From: Nothopassalora personata
Taxonomy: Eukaryota > Ascomycota > Dothideomycetes > Mycosphaerellales > Mycosphaerellaceae
DNA length: 64,000 bases
NCBI GenBank assembly: GCA_033816765.1
Contig: CM066291.1
Coordinates: 310,001-374,000, forward strand
Direction: 5' to 3'
Positions within the stretch are counted from its first letter, which is position 1, and each line of letters begins with the position of its first letter. Below the pieces are notes generated by a model. The model did no database searches, was not told the origin of the DNA, and was given only the letters and a program-made list of their open reading frames with translations. This document shows positions 10,174 to 22,000 of the stretch, piece by piece. A program made the position numbers and the translations under genes.

Positions 10174-11927
10174 TCTAAGAAGCTATCCGTGTCCGGTGGA
10201 ATGTTAGCATCGCGTATAGTAACCTTATTTAGGAGCATAGCTAAGTTAATTAACCGATATAGCACATCGCTTCTAGAGGCATTAACCTTCTTTACGACTA
10301 GGAACCAGCTATTGGAATATGCCCCTTATAAGTATTCCAGGATGTTGTTCTTAATCCGGGCTCTAATTATGCGTTTAACAATTGCCCTAAGACTTGGGTG
10401 TAACCGGATAGGGCGTGCCTACTATAGCCTATAAGGGACCGTGTTAATCTTCTAAGGTAGTATAACGTCGTACCTAATTTACCTTATGTAACTAAAATCC
10501 TAAGCGAGGACTGCCTCCCGGTTATAGAGCATCTCATCGAATAAGGCCCGCTCTATTAGCAATAGCTTAATGCTAACCTTAATTAAGGTAAGTCGTTCTA
10601 GAGTGATCCGGCTACCTCGCTTAATACTTAAGAATTTCTTAGTTAAGTACTTCCTATCGAACGGACCTTATCCTTTAGGCATCTTAGATTCTAGGTACAG
10701 TGCCCTACGCTTCTATTCTATATCTCCCTTAACTCGTGATTCTAGGCGTTCGTGAACGCTCGCGTCTACTAGCTTCTTCTTGTCCGCCTTACGCTTATAT
10801 ATCGTAAAGACCTGCGGCATCCTAATATTAGCTATATGCTAGCCTACTTATTGCTTCCGTGCCTAAGCATTTAATATAGATTGCCTTAGGATCTCGGAGG
10901 GCTAATCCCCTTAAACTAAATAAACGTTAGTAATAGAATCTCCCTCGAACGCGCCTATTCCAATTTCTGCAACTCGTTCCTTTATTCTAGCAGTCCTAAG
11001 CAATCCTAATAAGTGAGCTGAATGGTTACTAGGCGTTAGAGCCTTACCGGGTTCCTATAGATACGTCGTGTCGTAGGCGTACCCGTTTTCCTTACTATAG
11101 CTATTTACCGGTCCCGGGACCGGTAAATCAAAGTCCGAGGTTTCTCCAAGATAGTGCGAGAACCTTACCGATTTTATTAAATCCGGCTTTAGCAAGTCGG
11201 TAGGTTAAGCACCGTAACTTAACCTACCCTTCCATTTCCCGATGCTTTTAACAGTTCTTAAAGGGTCTTGTACCTGTCCGAGCTAACTAGGGCAGTAAAC
11301 ATAACACTTTCACCTTTGCGGCTAGTAATAGTCCCCTCCTATAAACTATTATTGCAGTTACGGGCAGTAAGTCGCACCTTACGGGCCTACGGACGTCCTA
11401 GGATTGTTAGTAAGTTTAGATCCGAGGAGATAAACATGTCCATTTAGTAGTAAACCCTAAATACCTAAATATCTAAATTGCCTACAACACCTTTAAACTA
11501 GGCCCGCCCTCTAGCACCTCGAAAGGTAAGCTAAGTACTCGACATTACCGGTAACCTAAATCTATAAGCGTTCCTCTAGCCGATAATATTCACCTCGGAA
11601 CCCTCGTTAATTAGGCACCTAATCTAGTTCTTATTTATCCCGAACTCCGCTACTACCTAAGGACTAGGGACTATAGTAAAGTTGTTAAGGACACTAGAGA
11701 GCCCAATTTTCTTAACGTCCTTATAGAGCTTAGTAGTAGGGACCGCTCCTTTAGAGTAAAGTATAGTTAAATACACTCCAACATACTAGGCCTAACTATC
11801 TTCGCGGAAGACCTCCTTATTATACTTAGGTTCATCTTTATAGGTGACTACTTGTCTAGTGCGGACCTTAGGGTCCTTTCCTACAAGGCGTCGTACTATA
11901 GCGAGCTTCTCCTAAAGAGCAGGGGTG
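10174..11927. repeat. RIP-degraded repeat DNA, family unresolved
   Basis: AT-rich sequence with abundant TA, many TAG/TAA in every frame and few CA/TG, while CG remains. This is typical of RIP. No reading frame is recognisable. It shares the ACCGGTCCCGGGACCGGT-type palindrome with the inverted-repeat element at 25-27 kb, so part of it may be a diverged copy of that element. Confidence 0.6.
11103..11128. repeat. 26-bp perfect palindrome with CCCGGG centre
   Basis: The 26 bases are identical to their reverse complement, and the core CCGGTCCCGGGACCGG recurs at 25615-25630 and, with one end mismatch, at 27358-27373 in the arms of the long inverted-repeat element. The motif has no CA or TG and so offers RIP no target. 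Confidence 0.8.
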
Positions 11928-12275
11928 TGTTAGGAACCGCTGTACGTTATCACAACTCGGACTTGGATCTTTGCAGGGATGTCTCAATCAGTTATGAAGG
12001 TAGTGGTTCCAAACAGTATATAGTGTATACTTAAAATGAGTTGAGCACGAGGCTCCTATCTACTCGTAAAGAAGCGTCGTCTATATAGTGCCATGTCTTG
12101 GCGTGATCTGTCCTGCTCTGCCCTGAGCGAGTCTGATCAACTGATCAAGAGTGATCAGGACCGATCAGTCCTGATCGCTCTGTCACGTGACTCCCCAGGC
12201 ATCCATGTCTGCAGCTTCGTCTGGTTTCCTGCTCCGTTGTCCAACCATTTGCACCGATAACACTGTTCCGTAACA
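11928..12275 (-). repeat. Solo LTR, family B copy 1 (348 bp)
   Basis: On the minus strand it starts TGTTACGGAAC and ends GGTTCCTAACA, and is flanked by identical 5-bp duplications GGGTG (11923-11927 and 12276-12280). No internal region is attached, so it is the product of LTR-LTR recombination. It shares a core with TATA-like ACTATATAGA with copies at 24907 and 46980. The middle is rich in GATCAG words. It keeps normal CA/TG content inside RIP-degraded DNA. Confidence 0.9.
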
Positions 12276-13296
12276 GGGTGTTAGTAACGCGACCGAAGAG
12301 GGTAGCCTCGAACTAGCAACTATATCGAAACTAATCTTAGGCGTTTACATTAGGAAACGTTGTCTAGAGGATCTAATTAATCTAGTAGATGATACCCTCT
12401 TCCTTTATAACCTAGCTATTACTAGCTAAACTATATTGTCGGACGTAGTTATTAATCCTTATAGTCTTAGCATTCTATATATGCTTCCTTTATACGAAGG
12501 GGGCGTTTACGGGACTAATAGGCATATCCTTAGGCAGTCCTTTGTTAGCATCGTTCCCTAATCTATTCACTTAGGTATTATTTCTCCTTCCTAGGGTTAC
12601 CCCGGATTTAGCTAATAATTGAGTTTCGCTTATTTAAGCACTAACTTCATTAATCATTTCAACCTCCTACTAGTTAACCTCAGCTTGCCGGATCTCCTAT
12701 TCTAATTGTAGGCGAACTTTCTTAGTAGCCTTAGCTCGGGCTCGTAGATCCTAGGCTAAGGACCGGGTCCTCGGGTGCGGATTCTTTAGAATGCCTACGG
12801 GTGCCTTCCCTTTCACTTTATTAGACTACATAGGATAGGTAGATACCTCGTTAAGCTCGCCTAAGTCGACCGCCTACTCCACTTCACTTTCTCCGAATAA
12901 GACCTAATATATACTAGTAGCCTTCTCCGTTTAGCTAGACCGTACGTCCTAAGGGCTATACTCTATTAAATGCCTAAAGTTAGGAGGGGGCTTAGAATGA
13001 TTAGGAGGCGTGACCTTTGTTACCCTAGTGTAGTCCCTACCTATCTATTACTTACGTAGTGCGGGAATCTTATACTAGTTATTAAACTCGATTAGTCTAT
13101 AATGTTCTTCGAGTAGAGGGAGCATGTAGAGCAGTTTCGGTTTACTATAGTCCCTCCAAAAGTTGAACTTAGTAGGACGTAGATCGCCTTCTTTCCCTAG
13201 ATACTACTAGTTATTCGGGGCGAGGTATACGTAGCCCCGGGATATTAAGGACCTTATCGCCCTACAATTGCTAGCCTAATGCTTTGAGCTGCTACA
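12276..13296 (-). pseudogene. RIP-degraded relic related to the 25-27 kb inverted-repeat element
   Basis: The last 130 bases (about 13,165-13,296) closely match 25,710-25,850 inside the long inverted-repeat element. On the minus strand, broken coding traces appear with stops at presumed Trp/Gln codons, including a basic, helical C-terminal-looking part (about 12,960-12,650). The frame is too damaged to name a family. The gypsy-3 LTR is inserted at its right edge. Confidence 0.5.
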
Positions 13297-13701
13297 TGTT
13301 ACGGTTCTAATCTAGGGCTGAAGGAAGCTAACTAATTAGACCTCCACAATTGGCGGGCGCTTTCGCCCGAGAAGTACTCTCTTACCTGTAGGAATAAAAC
13401 TAAGGAACCGAGAGAGTAACTGAAGTAATCTCCTTAATCTCGTTAATCTCGGTAATCTCGAGAGAGTATAGAGAGCATAGAGAGCACGGAGAGCAAACGC
13501 TCTATCTCCTTTGTATTTAGGAACGCTAGAAACCCTTATAGTTCTAATACGTTTAACTTATGTTACTATCTCACTAATTGGAATATAACTCTTATTCCTA
13601 TCATTATCTTCGCTTAGCTTGCTTTAGCCTCTCTAAAGAATACCGCCACGTGACTTGACTTATCTCTCTTTTAAGACTAGCCCTAGAACGAGACAATAAC
13701 A
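13297..13701 (+). repeat. 5' LTR of gypsy-3, family A (405 bp), RIP-mutated
   Basis: It starts TGTTACGGTTC and ends ACAATAACA, and aligns along its whole length with the much cleaner solo LTR at 47619-48027. Differences are mostly C to T or G to A in CA/TG context, as expected of RIP. The 5 bases before it are CTACA. No matching 3' LTR is present downstream. Confidence 0.88.
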
Positions 13702-16700
13702 CTTTAAACGCCCTTAGGATAAGCGCTACTTAAGTAGCTAGTAGGGGAACACCCGCCCCTAGCGTAGGAAGCATCCGCCGTGCGCTACTATAATAGACCA
13801 CTACGAAGGACGATAAGTCTAATAACGACGACGAGCCTACTCTGAGGAAGAACGACGTTAAGGCTACTAAGCTAGACCTCTTCTATAGAGACAGAGCTAA
13901 GTTCGACGACTAGATTAATTAGATGGATATGTACCTTATGTTTAACCTAGTCGATGCCGATAAAAGAACTATCTTCGCTATTACGTACCTTCGCGGAAGC
14001 GCGTAGAACTAGATTAAACCTTACCTTAAGGAATACCTTAAAGGTATAGGACGATTAGACCCCACTAGAATGTTTAGGAGCTACACCCTTTTTAAAGAGA
14101 AGATGAAATTAATCTTTAGAACCTCGAACGAAGTCCAATAGGCTATACGAATCATTCAACACCTAAAGTAGAAGACGTCTACTTTAGAGTATACCGCCAA
14201 ATTCGAAGAATACGGACAAATTACTAGATAGGACTAGACGGCGTTAATAACTATGTTCCGACGTGGACTTAAGGACTCCGTTAAGGACGAGTTAATAAGA
14301 CACGGGGGACAGATTACTAACCTCGAAGAGCTAATAAAGGCGTCGATTAACATCGATAACTAGCTCTAGGAACGACACTAGGAGAAGAAATACGACTCTA
14401 AAGTAGGAGGAATAGTAGGATATACTCCGGACCGTAGACCCTTAGGAGGATACGTTACGAAGGGAGAATTCTCACGATAAAGCTAGCCCTACTATAGACT
14501 ACAGCTAATAGAACTAGACGTTACCTAACGAGGACGGAGGATCGATAAGAGTAGGGGCCACGGAAAGCCCTTTAAAGGAAAAGGAAAACTTACATGTTAT
14601 ACCTATAGTAAAGAAGGCTACATAGCACGGGATTGCCGCGGTAAGAATATAGTGCGCCGCGAGCAATTTAATATAATGCAACCCCGAACTAGTAAATCCG
14701 AGAGTAGCGTTAGATCTCGGGGAGATACCGACTATACTCGGAGAGTAGGGGAGAGAGCTAGTAATAGAAGCACGACGCCTCTCCTAGACCCCTTAGAAGG
14801 ACGAGGAGGATACTATAGGCAGCAAATGGTAGTCATTCCATTTAATGCGAAGAACCAACTACGACAGTTTAACATAATAACACGAAGAGTCGACTACGAG
14901 ATCGAATCCGAGTCTCGAAATGGTTATAGAAGCCTTTATTAGCGATTCTGTTACTAAGACTCGTGTTAAATCCACTACGCCGCGAAGTTAGGCGTAGGGT
15001 ATTAGCCTTAGTAACTACGAGGAACCCTAGGAGCGACGCATAGGTAAGACGCTACGCTCCGAGAAGTGGACATCGATAAATCCTACTTTAACGAAGATGG
15101 AAGCGATAAAGAAAATCAGGACCTAGGATGGAACGGATTATAGTTACTAGAACTATAAGAAGAAAGTTAAGAAACCACCGGGCTAAGTACCATCGAGGAA
15201 GACTAGGATCCGGAAGAATTAAGTAAAGAAGATTCCTCCGAAGGAGAAGAGAGCGGCACTAACGACGATAATGAACAACTTACCTTTACGGTAGATGCAC
15301 CTAAGAAACTATACGACATAATTATCTACCTATAAAGAAGGTACGAGGAATTCCTACCTAAGATAGGTAGACGAAGGAGGCTATATTCCATTGAGTTTAA
15401 CAAGACACTCGACACCCTACGAGGCATAGCCTAGGGATACCCACTTATAGAAACAACCGAGAATCTAGCAACTACCGTTATAGAACGACTACCGATAGGA
15501 AGCCGAATAACAGAAACCGGATATCTTATACCGTTAGGAACATTCGTATCGAATAAATTACGTAACATAGTGCAACACGCACGCGCACTCTACTTAGAAA
15601 CGCAAAAGATCTAGGAACGTAATAGATTACAAGTATAGACATAGGGTAACGGGCTATAGGTTCTAGCCGAAGCCTCTAGGCACGAAGTATAGCGAACTAC
15701 ATACTATTCGGGAAAAGGATTAGCTCCCTAGGAATGAGCGACCGGAGGGAGTTATATAATACTTAGGCTTATGTATTGACATTAAACACAGTTTTCTAGA
15801 CATAAGTAATCGTTAACGGATACAAGACTAGTGTTATAATCGACTTAGGAGTAGCGGGGAATTTTATCTCCGAGTCTTTTATAAGAAGAAACGGGTTAGC
15901 TACCCTAAAGAAGAAATGGGGTTACGAGTTAATTACGGTAAACGGATTATCGTTACCTAGCGTAGAATGGGAGACGACACTATTGCTACTAGCTATCTAA
16001 CAGCACTACGAGAATATTACCTTAGATGTTACTAATATAGCTAGTTATAACAAAGTATTAGGTATGCCTTAGTTAAGAAAGCATAATCTAGTAATCGACT
16101 AGAGAAAAGGAGTACTTACATTTAGGGAATGCGATTGCGTTATCGACATTTAGCCTACGTAGTAGTAGCGTTTACTAGTAGATAAGGCAAGGAAATAGCT
16201 AAACGAGATATAGCTTACGCCAAATAGAAGGATAGAAGAACTACCTTCGACCGGGACAGACACTAGCGTAGGGCCGCCGGGTTACGAAGTTACTAGAAGT
16301 AATAGAAGTAACGCACTATCGAAGAATACTAACATCTTAGAGTTAAGTATTCCTAAGGAGTATCGTAAGTAGTCGCGACTCTTTAAAGAGGAGAGAGGCA
16401 AAACCGCCTTACCTAAGCACCGCCTATAGGATCACAAGATTAACATTTAGCTAGGGAAAGAGCCTCTATAGGGACCCCTGTATCAAGTGTCTAAGAAAGA
16501 GCTACAGACCCTACGAGAATAGCTAAAGGAGAAGCTAGCTAAAGGATAGATAAGAAGATCTACCTTAAGTGTAGGAACTCTATGTATGTTCGTTCTAAAA
16601 GCAAACGGGAAGTTACGACTCGTATAAGACTATAGGAAGTTAAACGAGATTACGATTAAGAACCGATACCCGCTACCTAACATCGAAGAAGCACAAGATA

Positions 16701-18804
16701 GATTAACCGGATTAGACTAGTACACGAAGATTAACCTACGAGATGCCTTCTATGCTATACGAATAGTAGAAGGAGAAGAATGGAAAACCGCTTTTAGAAT
16801 AAGATACGGACTCTACGAATTCTTAGTTATACTAATAGGATTAACTAACGTACCCGCATCCTATTAGGACCTTATTAACGAGACACTTAGAGACCTACTC
16901 GACGTATGCGTTATCGCATACATAGACGACATACTAGTCTACACGAAAGGATCCCTATAGAAACACATAAGACAAGTCTAGGACGTCTTCGAACGACTCG
17001 CACATTTAGGATTTAAGACGGTACCCGAGAAATGCGAATTCTATAAGAAAGAAGTTAAATTCTTAGGCTTCATTATTAGCACTATAGGGATAACGATCGA
17101 CCCTACGAAGACATAGTTAATTAGAGAATAGCTAGAACCGAAAACAGTTAAGGACGTACAATTATTCCTTAGACTAGCAAACTACAACCGGAAATTTATT
17201 AAGGACTATTTAAAGATAGTAGCACTAATGACGATGCTTATAAGAAAGGACGTCACCTAGAAATAGGGAAAAGAATAGATTAAAGCATTTAAGAAACTTA
17301 AGGAACAATACGCTTCAGCCCCCACGCTTCGACTATTCGATAGTAGTAAGGAAGTCCACATCGAGACCGATGCGTCTAATATAGTAATAGGCGCGTGTTT
17401 AATATAGACACACGATAGGTAGAGACACCCAGTAGCCTATTACTCCCGGAAAATGACTATAGCGGAACAGAACTACGACATCTATAATAAAGAGCTTCTA
17501 GCCATTGTTGCTACTATGCAACATTAGAGAGTATATGTCGAGGGCCTACCGAAGTTAACGATTCTTTCTAACTATAAGAATCTTACGTACTTCACGACGA
17601 CGAAAGAACTTACCCGAAGGCAAGCCCGCTAGTCGGAGCTGCTAGGACAGTATAAGTTCGAAATTAAATATACTCTAGGAAGAGAGAATAGCCGCGCCGA
17701 CGCGCTAAGCCGAAGAAACGACTATATAGAAGGAAAAGAACTAGTGTAACATAAGATATTAAAGATAAACCCCGACGGAAGTCTTAGTGTAAACACGAGA
17801 GAATTTAATAACATCGTACGGATACTAGGCGACAAGGACGAACAGTTCCCTATATCGTAAGGGAAATACCAAGTACCGAAGGATCGAGAAGAAGAATGCA
17901 TACGACAACATTACGACGGACTAACTTATAGACACCCTAGAACTTTAAAAACTATAGACCTAATATAGCGCAGTTTCTTATTTCCATAGATAAGACTTAA
18001 GGTGTCACGCTACATTAAACAATGCGTACACTACTAACGAAACAAGGCTACGAGACATGTAAAATACGGTTACCTACAGTTTAGGACACTACCGACGAAA
18101 CCATAGAACGAAGTTATAATGGACTTTATTACGAAACTCCTACCGTTAAGAGATTAAGTTACGAAACAACTATACGACATAATACTAGTTATGGTTAATA
18201 GACTCACGAAATACGTACACTTCATTCCTACATCGGAAACGTACAATGTAGAGTAGCTCGGATACCTCGTACTAGATAGACTTATCCGATACTACGGATT
18301 CCCTTAAGCGTTTATAACGGATAGGGATAAGCTATTCACATTAAATTACTAGAAAACGCTTATAGGAACGATCGGAATTAAACATAAGCTATTAACAGTA
18401 TATCATCCGGAAACAGACGGATAAACCAAAAGGATGAATTAAACGCTAGAACAATACCTACGACACTATATCAACTATGCATAAGACAACTAGGTTTTAT
18501 TACTACTAATAGCGCAGATTGTACTAAATAACTACAAATCGGAGATAACTTTAACGACGCCATTTTATGCGAACTTTAGTAAAGATCCTAACCTATTCGG
18601 AACACTTAGATCCTATCCATAGGCCGAGAGAGCAATCGTAACGACGGATACTCTTAAGGAAGTGCATAAAGAAACACGCAAGGCGATCGAAGATGCATAA
18701 CGAAAACTGTCTTAATAACGGTAGGACACGAGAAAAATAGTACCTCTACTAAAAGAGGGGGATAAGGTCTATCTCCTTACAAAAAACTTAAGAATAAGAA
18801 GACA
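13702..18804 (+). pseudogene. RIP-destroyed Ty3/gypsy internal region (gypsy-3)
   Basis: Gag and pol of a gypsy element read in pieces through dozens of TAG/TAA stops at Gln/Trp positions. Visible parts are a Gag capsid-like stretch (about 13,880-14,400), a zinc knuckle near 14,590-14,645 whose middle Cys and His both read Tyr, a protease remnant (about 15,840), reverse transcriptase (about 16,600-17,060) with YIDD near 16,927, RNase H (about 17,350-17,720) and integrase (about 17,880-18,600). The frame runs into the copia-1 LTR at 18,805 and does not resume after it, so the 3' end is missing. Inactive. Confidence 0.9.
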
Positions 18805-19051
18805 TGTTAAGATGTAGCATCTTAGGGGGAGCTAACAGTTAGGTTGTGATCTAATAGCCTAAGGCATCTACGATAACTTAGCTTATCGGAAGACACCTTC
18901 TCTCCCCTTTAGCTTAGATAGACATCTAACACAATTAACACATTGGTTCCTAATATATTGCTGTATGCCCTATAGCTGTTAGCTAGTTGAAGATTGATCT
19001 CTTAATCCACTCCGCTGCTAACTACGTATCCTGTTAGGTCTTAACTTAATA
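18805..19051 (+). repeat. 5' LTR of copia-1 (247 bp)
   Basis: Starts TGTTAAGATG and ends TTAATA (probably TTAACA-like before mutation). Same length as the copy at 24172-24418 with scattered transitions. Confidence 0.9.
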
Positions 19052-19063
19052 GGTTATAAGCCC
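19052..19063 (+). other. Primer-binding site of copia-1 (initiator tRNA-Met anticodon arm)
   Basis: GGTTATAAGCCC lies directly after the LTR. Its complement, GGGCTTATAACC, is one transition from GGGCTCATAACC of the conserved anticodon arm of eukaryotic initiator tRNA-Met. The mismatch is a TG to TA change of the RIP type. Drosophila copia primes from a cleaved initiator tRNA half in the same way. Confidence 0.7.
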
Positions 19064-22000
19064 GAGTTTGTATAGAAGTAAGAGTAACCTATATTAGTAT
19101 AGGTTACTTGTATCCCTTACTATTATAGTAGAAAACATCTAGCAAGCAGAAGTCTACCCTATCTATCCTATTAAGGAGCTTAGCTTAATACTAAGTAATA
19201 GGTAATCTAGAAAAGGACTCTATACGGCTTACTATAAGCTAATACCTTAAAGACACTCTATAGGTAGAACTGCATCGAGATACTATTAAGAAGGACTTTA
19301 AGTAAGTTATTTAGAACTCTGCTAGGAGAGATAGACCTGTGTCCTAGCTCCGAGACTATACCGCTCTTTCTTTACCCTACTAAGTAGGCCTTAGTATCTA
19401 CACCTACGAACCTTACTATTCTACACTAAAAGCCTTAGCAGGACCTAAGCCACGACCTTAAAGCATATACACCTTGTTTTATTACATTCAATTTATTATA
19501 GATTTATACTAAGAGAAAGGAGAAGAGAAGGGAACTAAAATCCCAATTCTTAGGAGAGATAACTAGAAGAGATAGTTCAACCTTTAGAGATACAAGATAG
19601 AGAGCTAGTTAGCATTCTTTACAATTAATGACCTGTTAGAAGTGTTATTTAACAACATTAAGGGCAAGAACCTAAAACTCTAGGAAGAGACTAAGATTAA
19701 AGAGATTCTTAATACACTAACATAGACAAAACAAAATGCAGCTTACTGCTTTAGTATCCTAAGTAGGATTATAGAAGAAGATGAATTTAAGCTTAAGGGC
19801 TCTTACGAATCTAGAAAAGCTACTAAGATATAGGTACATCTCTAGAACAAGTATAGCTAGGTGTTGCTAACCTATGCACATAAGCTTACAAAACAGTTTA
19901 TGAACTTTAAGATAAGTAAAGAGTTCACTATTAGATCTACATAGGCACACCTAGTGTCTCTTAGAAGGAGGATTGCTAATGTTAACCTAGAGGGCTAGCA
20001 CTATAGGAAAGCTAATATAAGAATAACCTAGCTTTTGAGCTCACTGCTACCTAACTACTATATAGCTAGGGATACCATTATAGCTTAGCTAAAGATAGAT
20101 CATAAAAGGACCTTAAAGATCCTTAAGGCTTAAGAGGCCAGATTGAATCCCTCTAAGGCTAAGTATAGTATAGCAGCTACCTAGGTTAGGCCCTTAGGTT
20201 AGGCAAGATCACTTTCCTACCTTCTCTATAAGAAGGACTATCTCATTAAGGACTGCCCTAGTCTCTCTAAGGTAAAGAAGGTCCTTAGATCTTATTCCTA
20301 AGCACTATCCTCCTAGAATGTAATACATGTTAAGAAGAGAAGATCTCTACTACTATCTTTAAGAAGAACACTAAGAGAGAAGTCCTCTATAGAGGAACTT
20401 AAGAAAATAGTAAAGAAACTTAGCTCTAACATACTATTACTCTAGAAGAACTAGGCCTAGTCTCCTTCCTCTAAAATAAGGAAGACTAGGAAAGGTTTCT
20501 CTACCTAAGAGCTACCTAACTTATATAACTCATCCTAGAAGACAATGTCTAATAATAATAAGTATAATAAAGTAGCTTACTTAACTATAGAAGTCTAAGG
20601 CAAGTTCCCCTTATTAGAGTAGTTACTTAATTCTTGTGCTTTATCCTATATAACTAACTAGAACTACCTCTTTAGATCTATAACTCCCTTAACAAAGAAG
20701 AAATAGATCAAAGTAGGAGGTAGGCATTTGTTAGCCACTTATATTAGGACTGTAGAGATAAGTAGGAGATCTAGTAGGAAAGTTATTTTAGAAGATGTTC
20801 TACTTATACCTAAGCTAGGGGTAAACCTAGTTTCTTAGAACTAGTTTAGTAAGTAGTTTAGTGTCTAACCTCCTTTATTTTCTCTTATATCCCCCTCTAG
20901 CTAAACTATTGTCTAGACAAGGCTTCTTAGGGGGGTTCTATTCATTAATAAGATTTCTCCTCTACTATAAGAAAGGGTACATTACTTATTATGTGCACTA
21001 CTAATAGAGAATGCCTTTGTAACTACTAAATTAGAGACTAACCTAAAACAGTAGGAGCTTTAGCATAGAAGATTTGCACACTTTAGAAAGAACTTACTCT
21101 AGAATCTTTATAAGGTAATAGACTTAAAAGAACCTATTCCTATTCCTAGGGATGGCTTCTACTAGTGTAGAGTGTGTTTAATAGTAAAGATAAAGAAGTA
21201 TAAAGGCAAAGTTACTAAGAGAAGACCTAAAAGACTTGCCCTTGTATCTATTAACATATATAGTCCACTACTAACATTAAGGCTAGGGTTTAAATACTAG
21301 CTTAAGATTGTTAATAACTTCTCTAGAAAAAAGTGGACCTGTCCTCTTAAGAAAAGAGAAGATGCTCTAGTTACTCTCTAGAACTAGAAGATTAAGGCAG
21401 AGAGGAAATTATTAGCATAGTTAAAAGCAGTTAGGCTTAATAATGTAAGGGAACTTATTATATTAGTTAAGCAGTAGGAGAAGGATTTAGGAATTAGGCT
21501 AGAGTATACTAAGGCATACAACTCGCTCCAAAATAGACTAGTTAAAAGGTTAATACAAACCTTAGAAGACTCTATAAGGGCAATGCTTAAAGAGGCTAAG
21601 ATGCTAATTAAATTCTGGCCTAAAGCACTAGAAGCCTAAACCTATATAAGGAACAAACTACTAAATAGTCTAGACTATAATAGGTTTAAGGTTTCACTAG
21701 ATAAAGCCTTTAATAGTATTAAGCCAACTATTAACCATTTAAAGGTTTAGGGATGCAAAGCTATTGTCTACATAGACATAAGATCCTAGCCTTAATAGGC
21801 AAGAAGTGATAAACTAATAAATAGAGGCAAAGAAGCAGTATTTGTTAGATACGTTAAAAACATAGCTAAGGCCTAGCTCTTTTAGGAACTAGACATAAAA
21901 GCTGTTAAACAACATATATATATAGACTTCTTTAAGGACTAACCTAGAGGTAATATGGATCTTAATGTTACAAAATTGAATCTATTAAGCAATGCACTAG

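Noticed and set aside
14652..14942. 96-codon open frame in the RIP-degraded gypsy-3
   Set aside because: A stretch of the decayed gag-pol spacer that happens to lack stops; not a separate gene.
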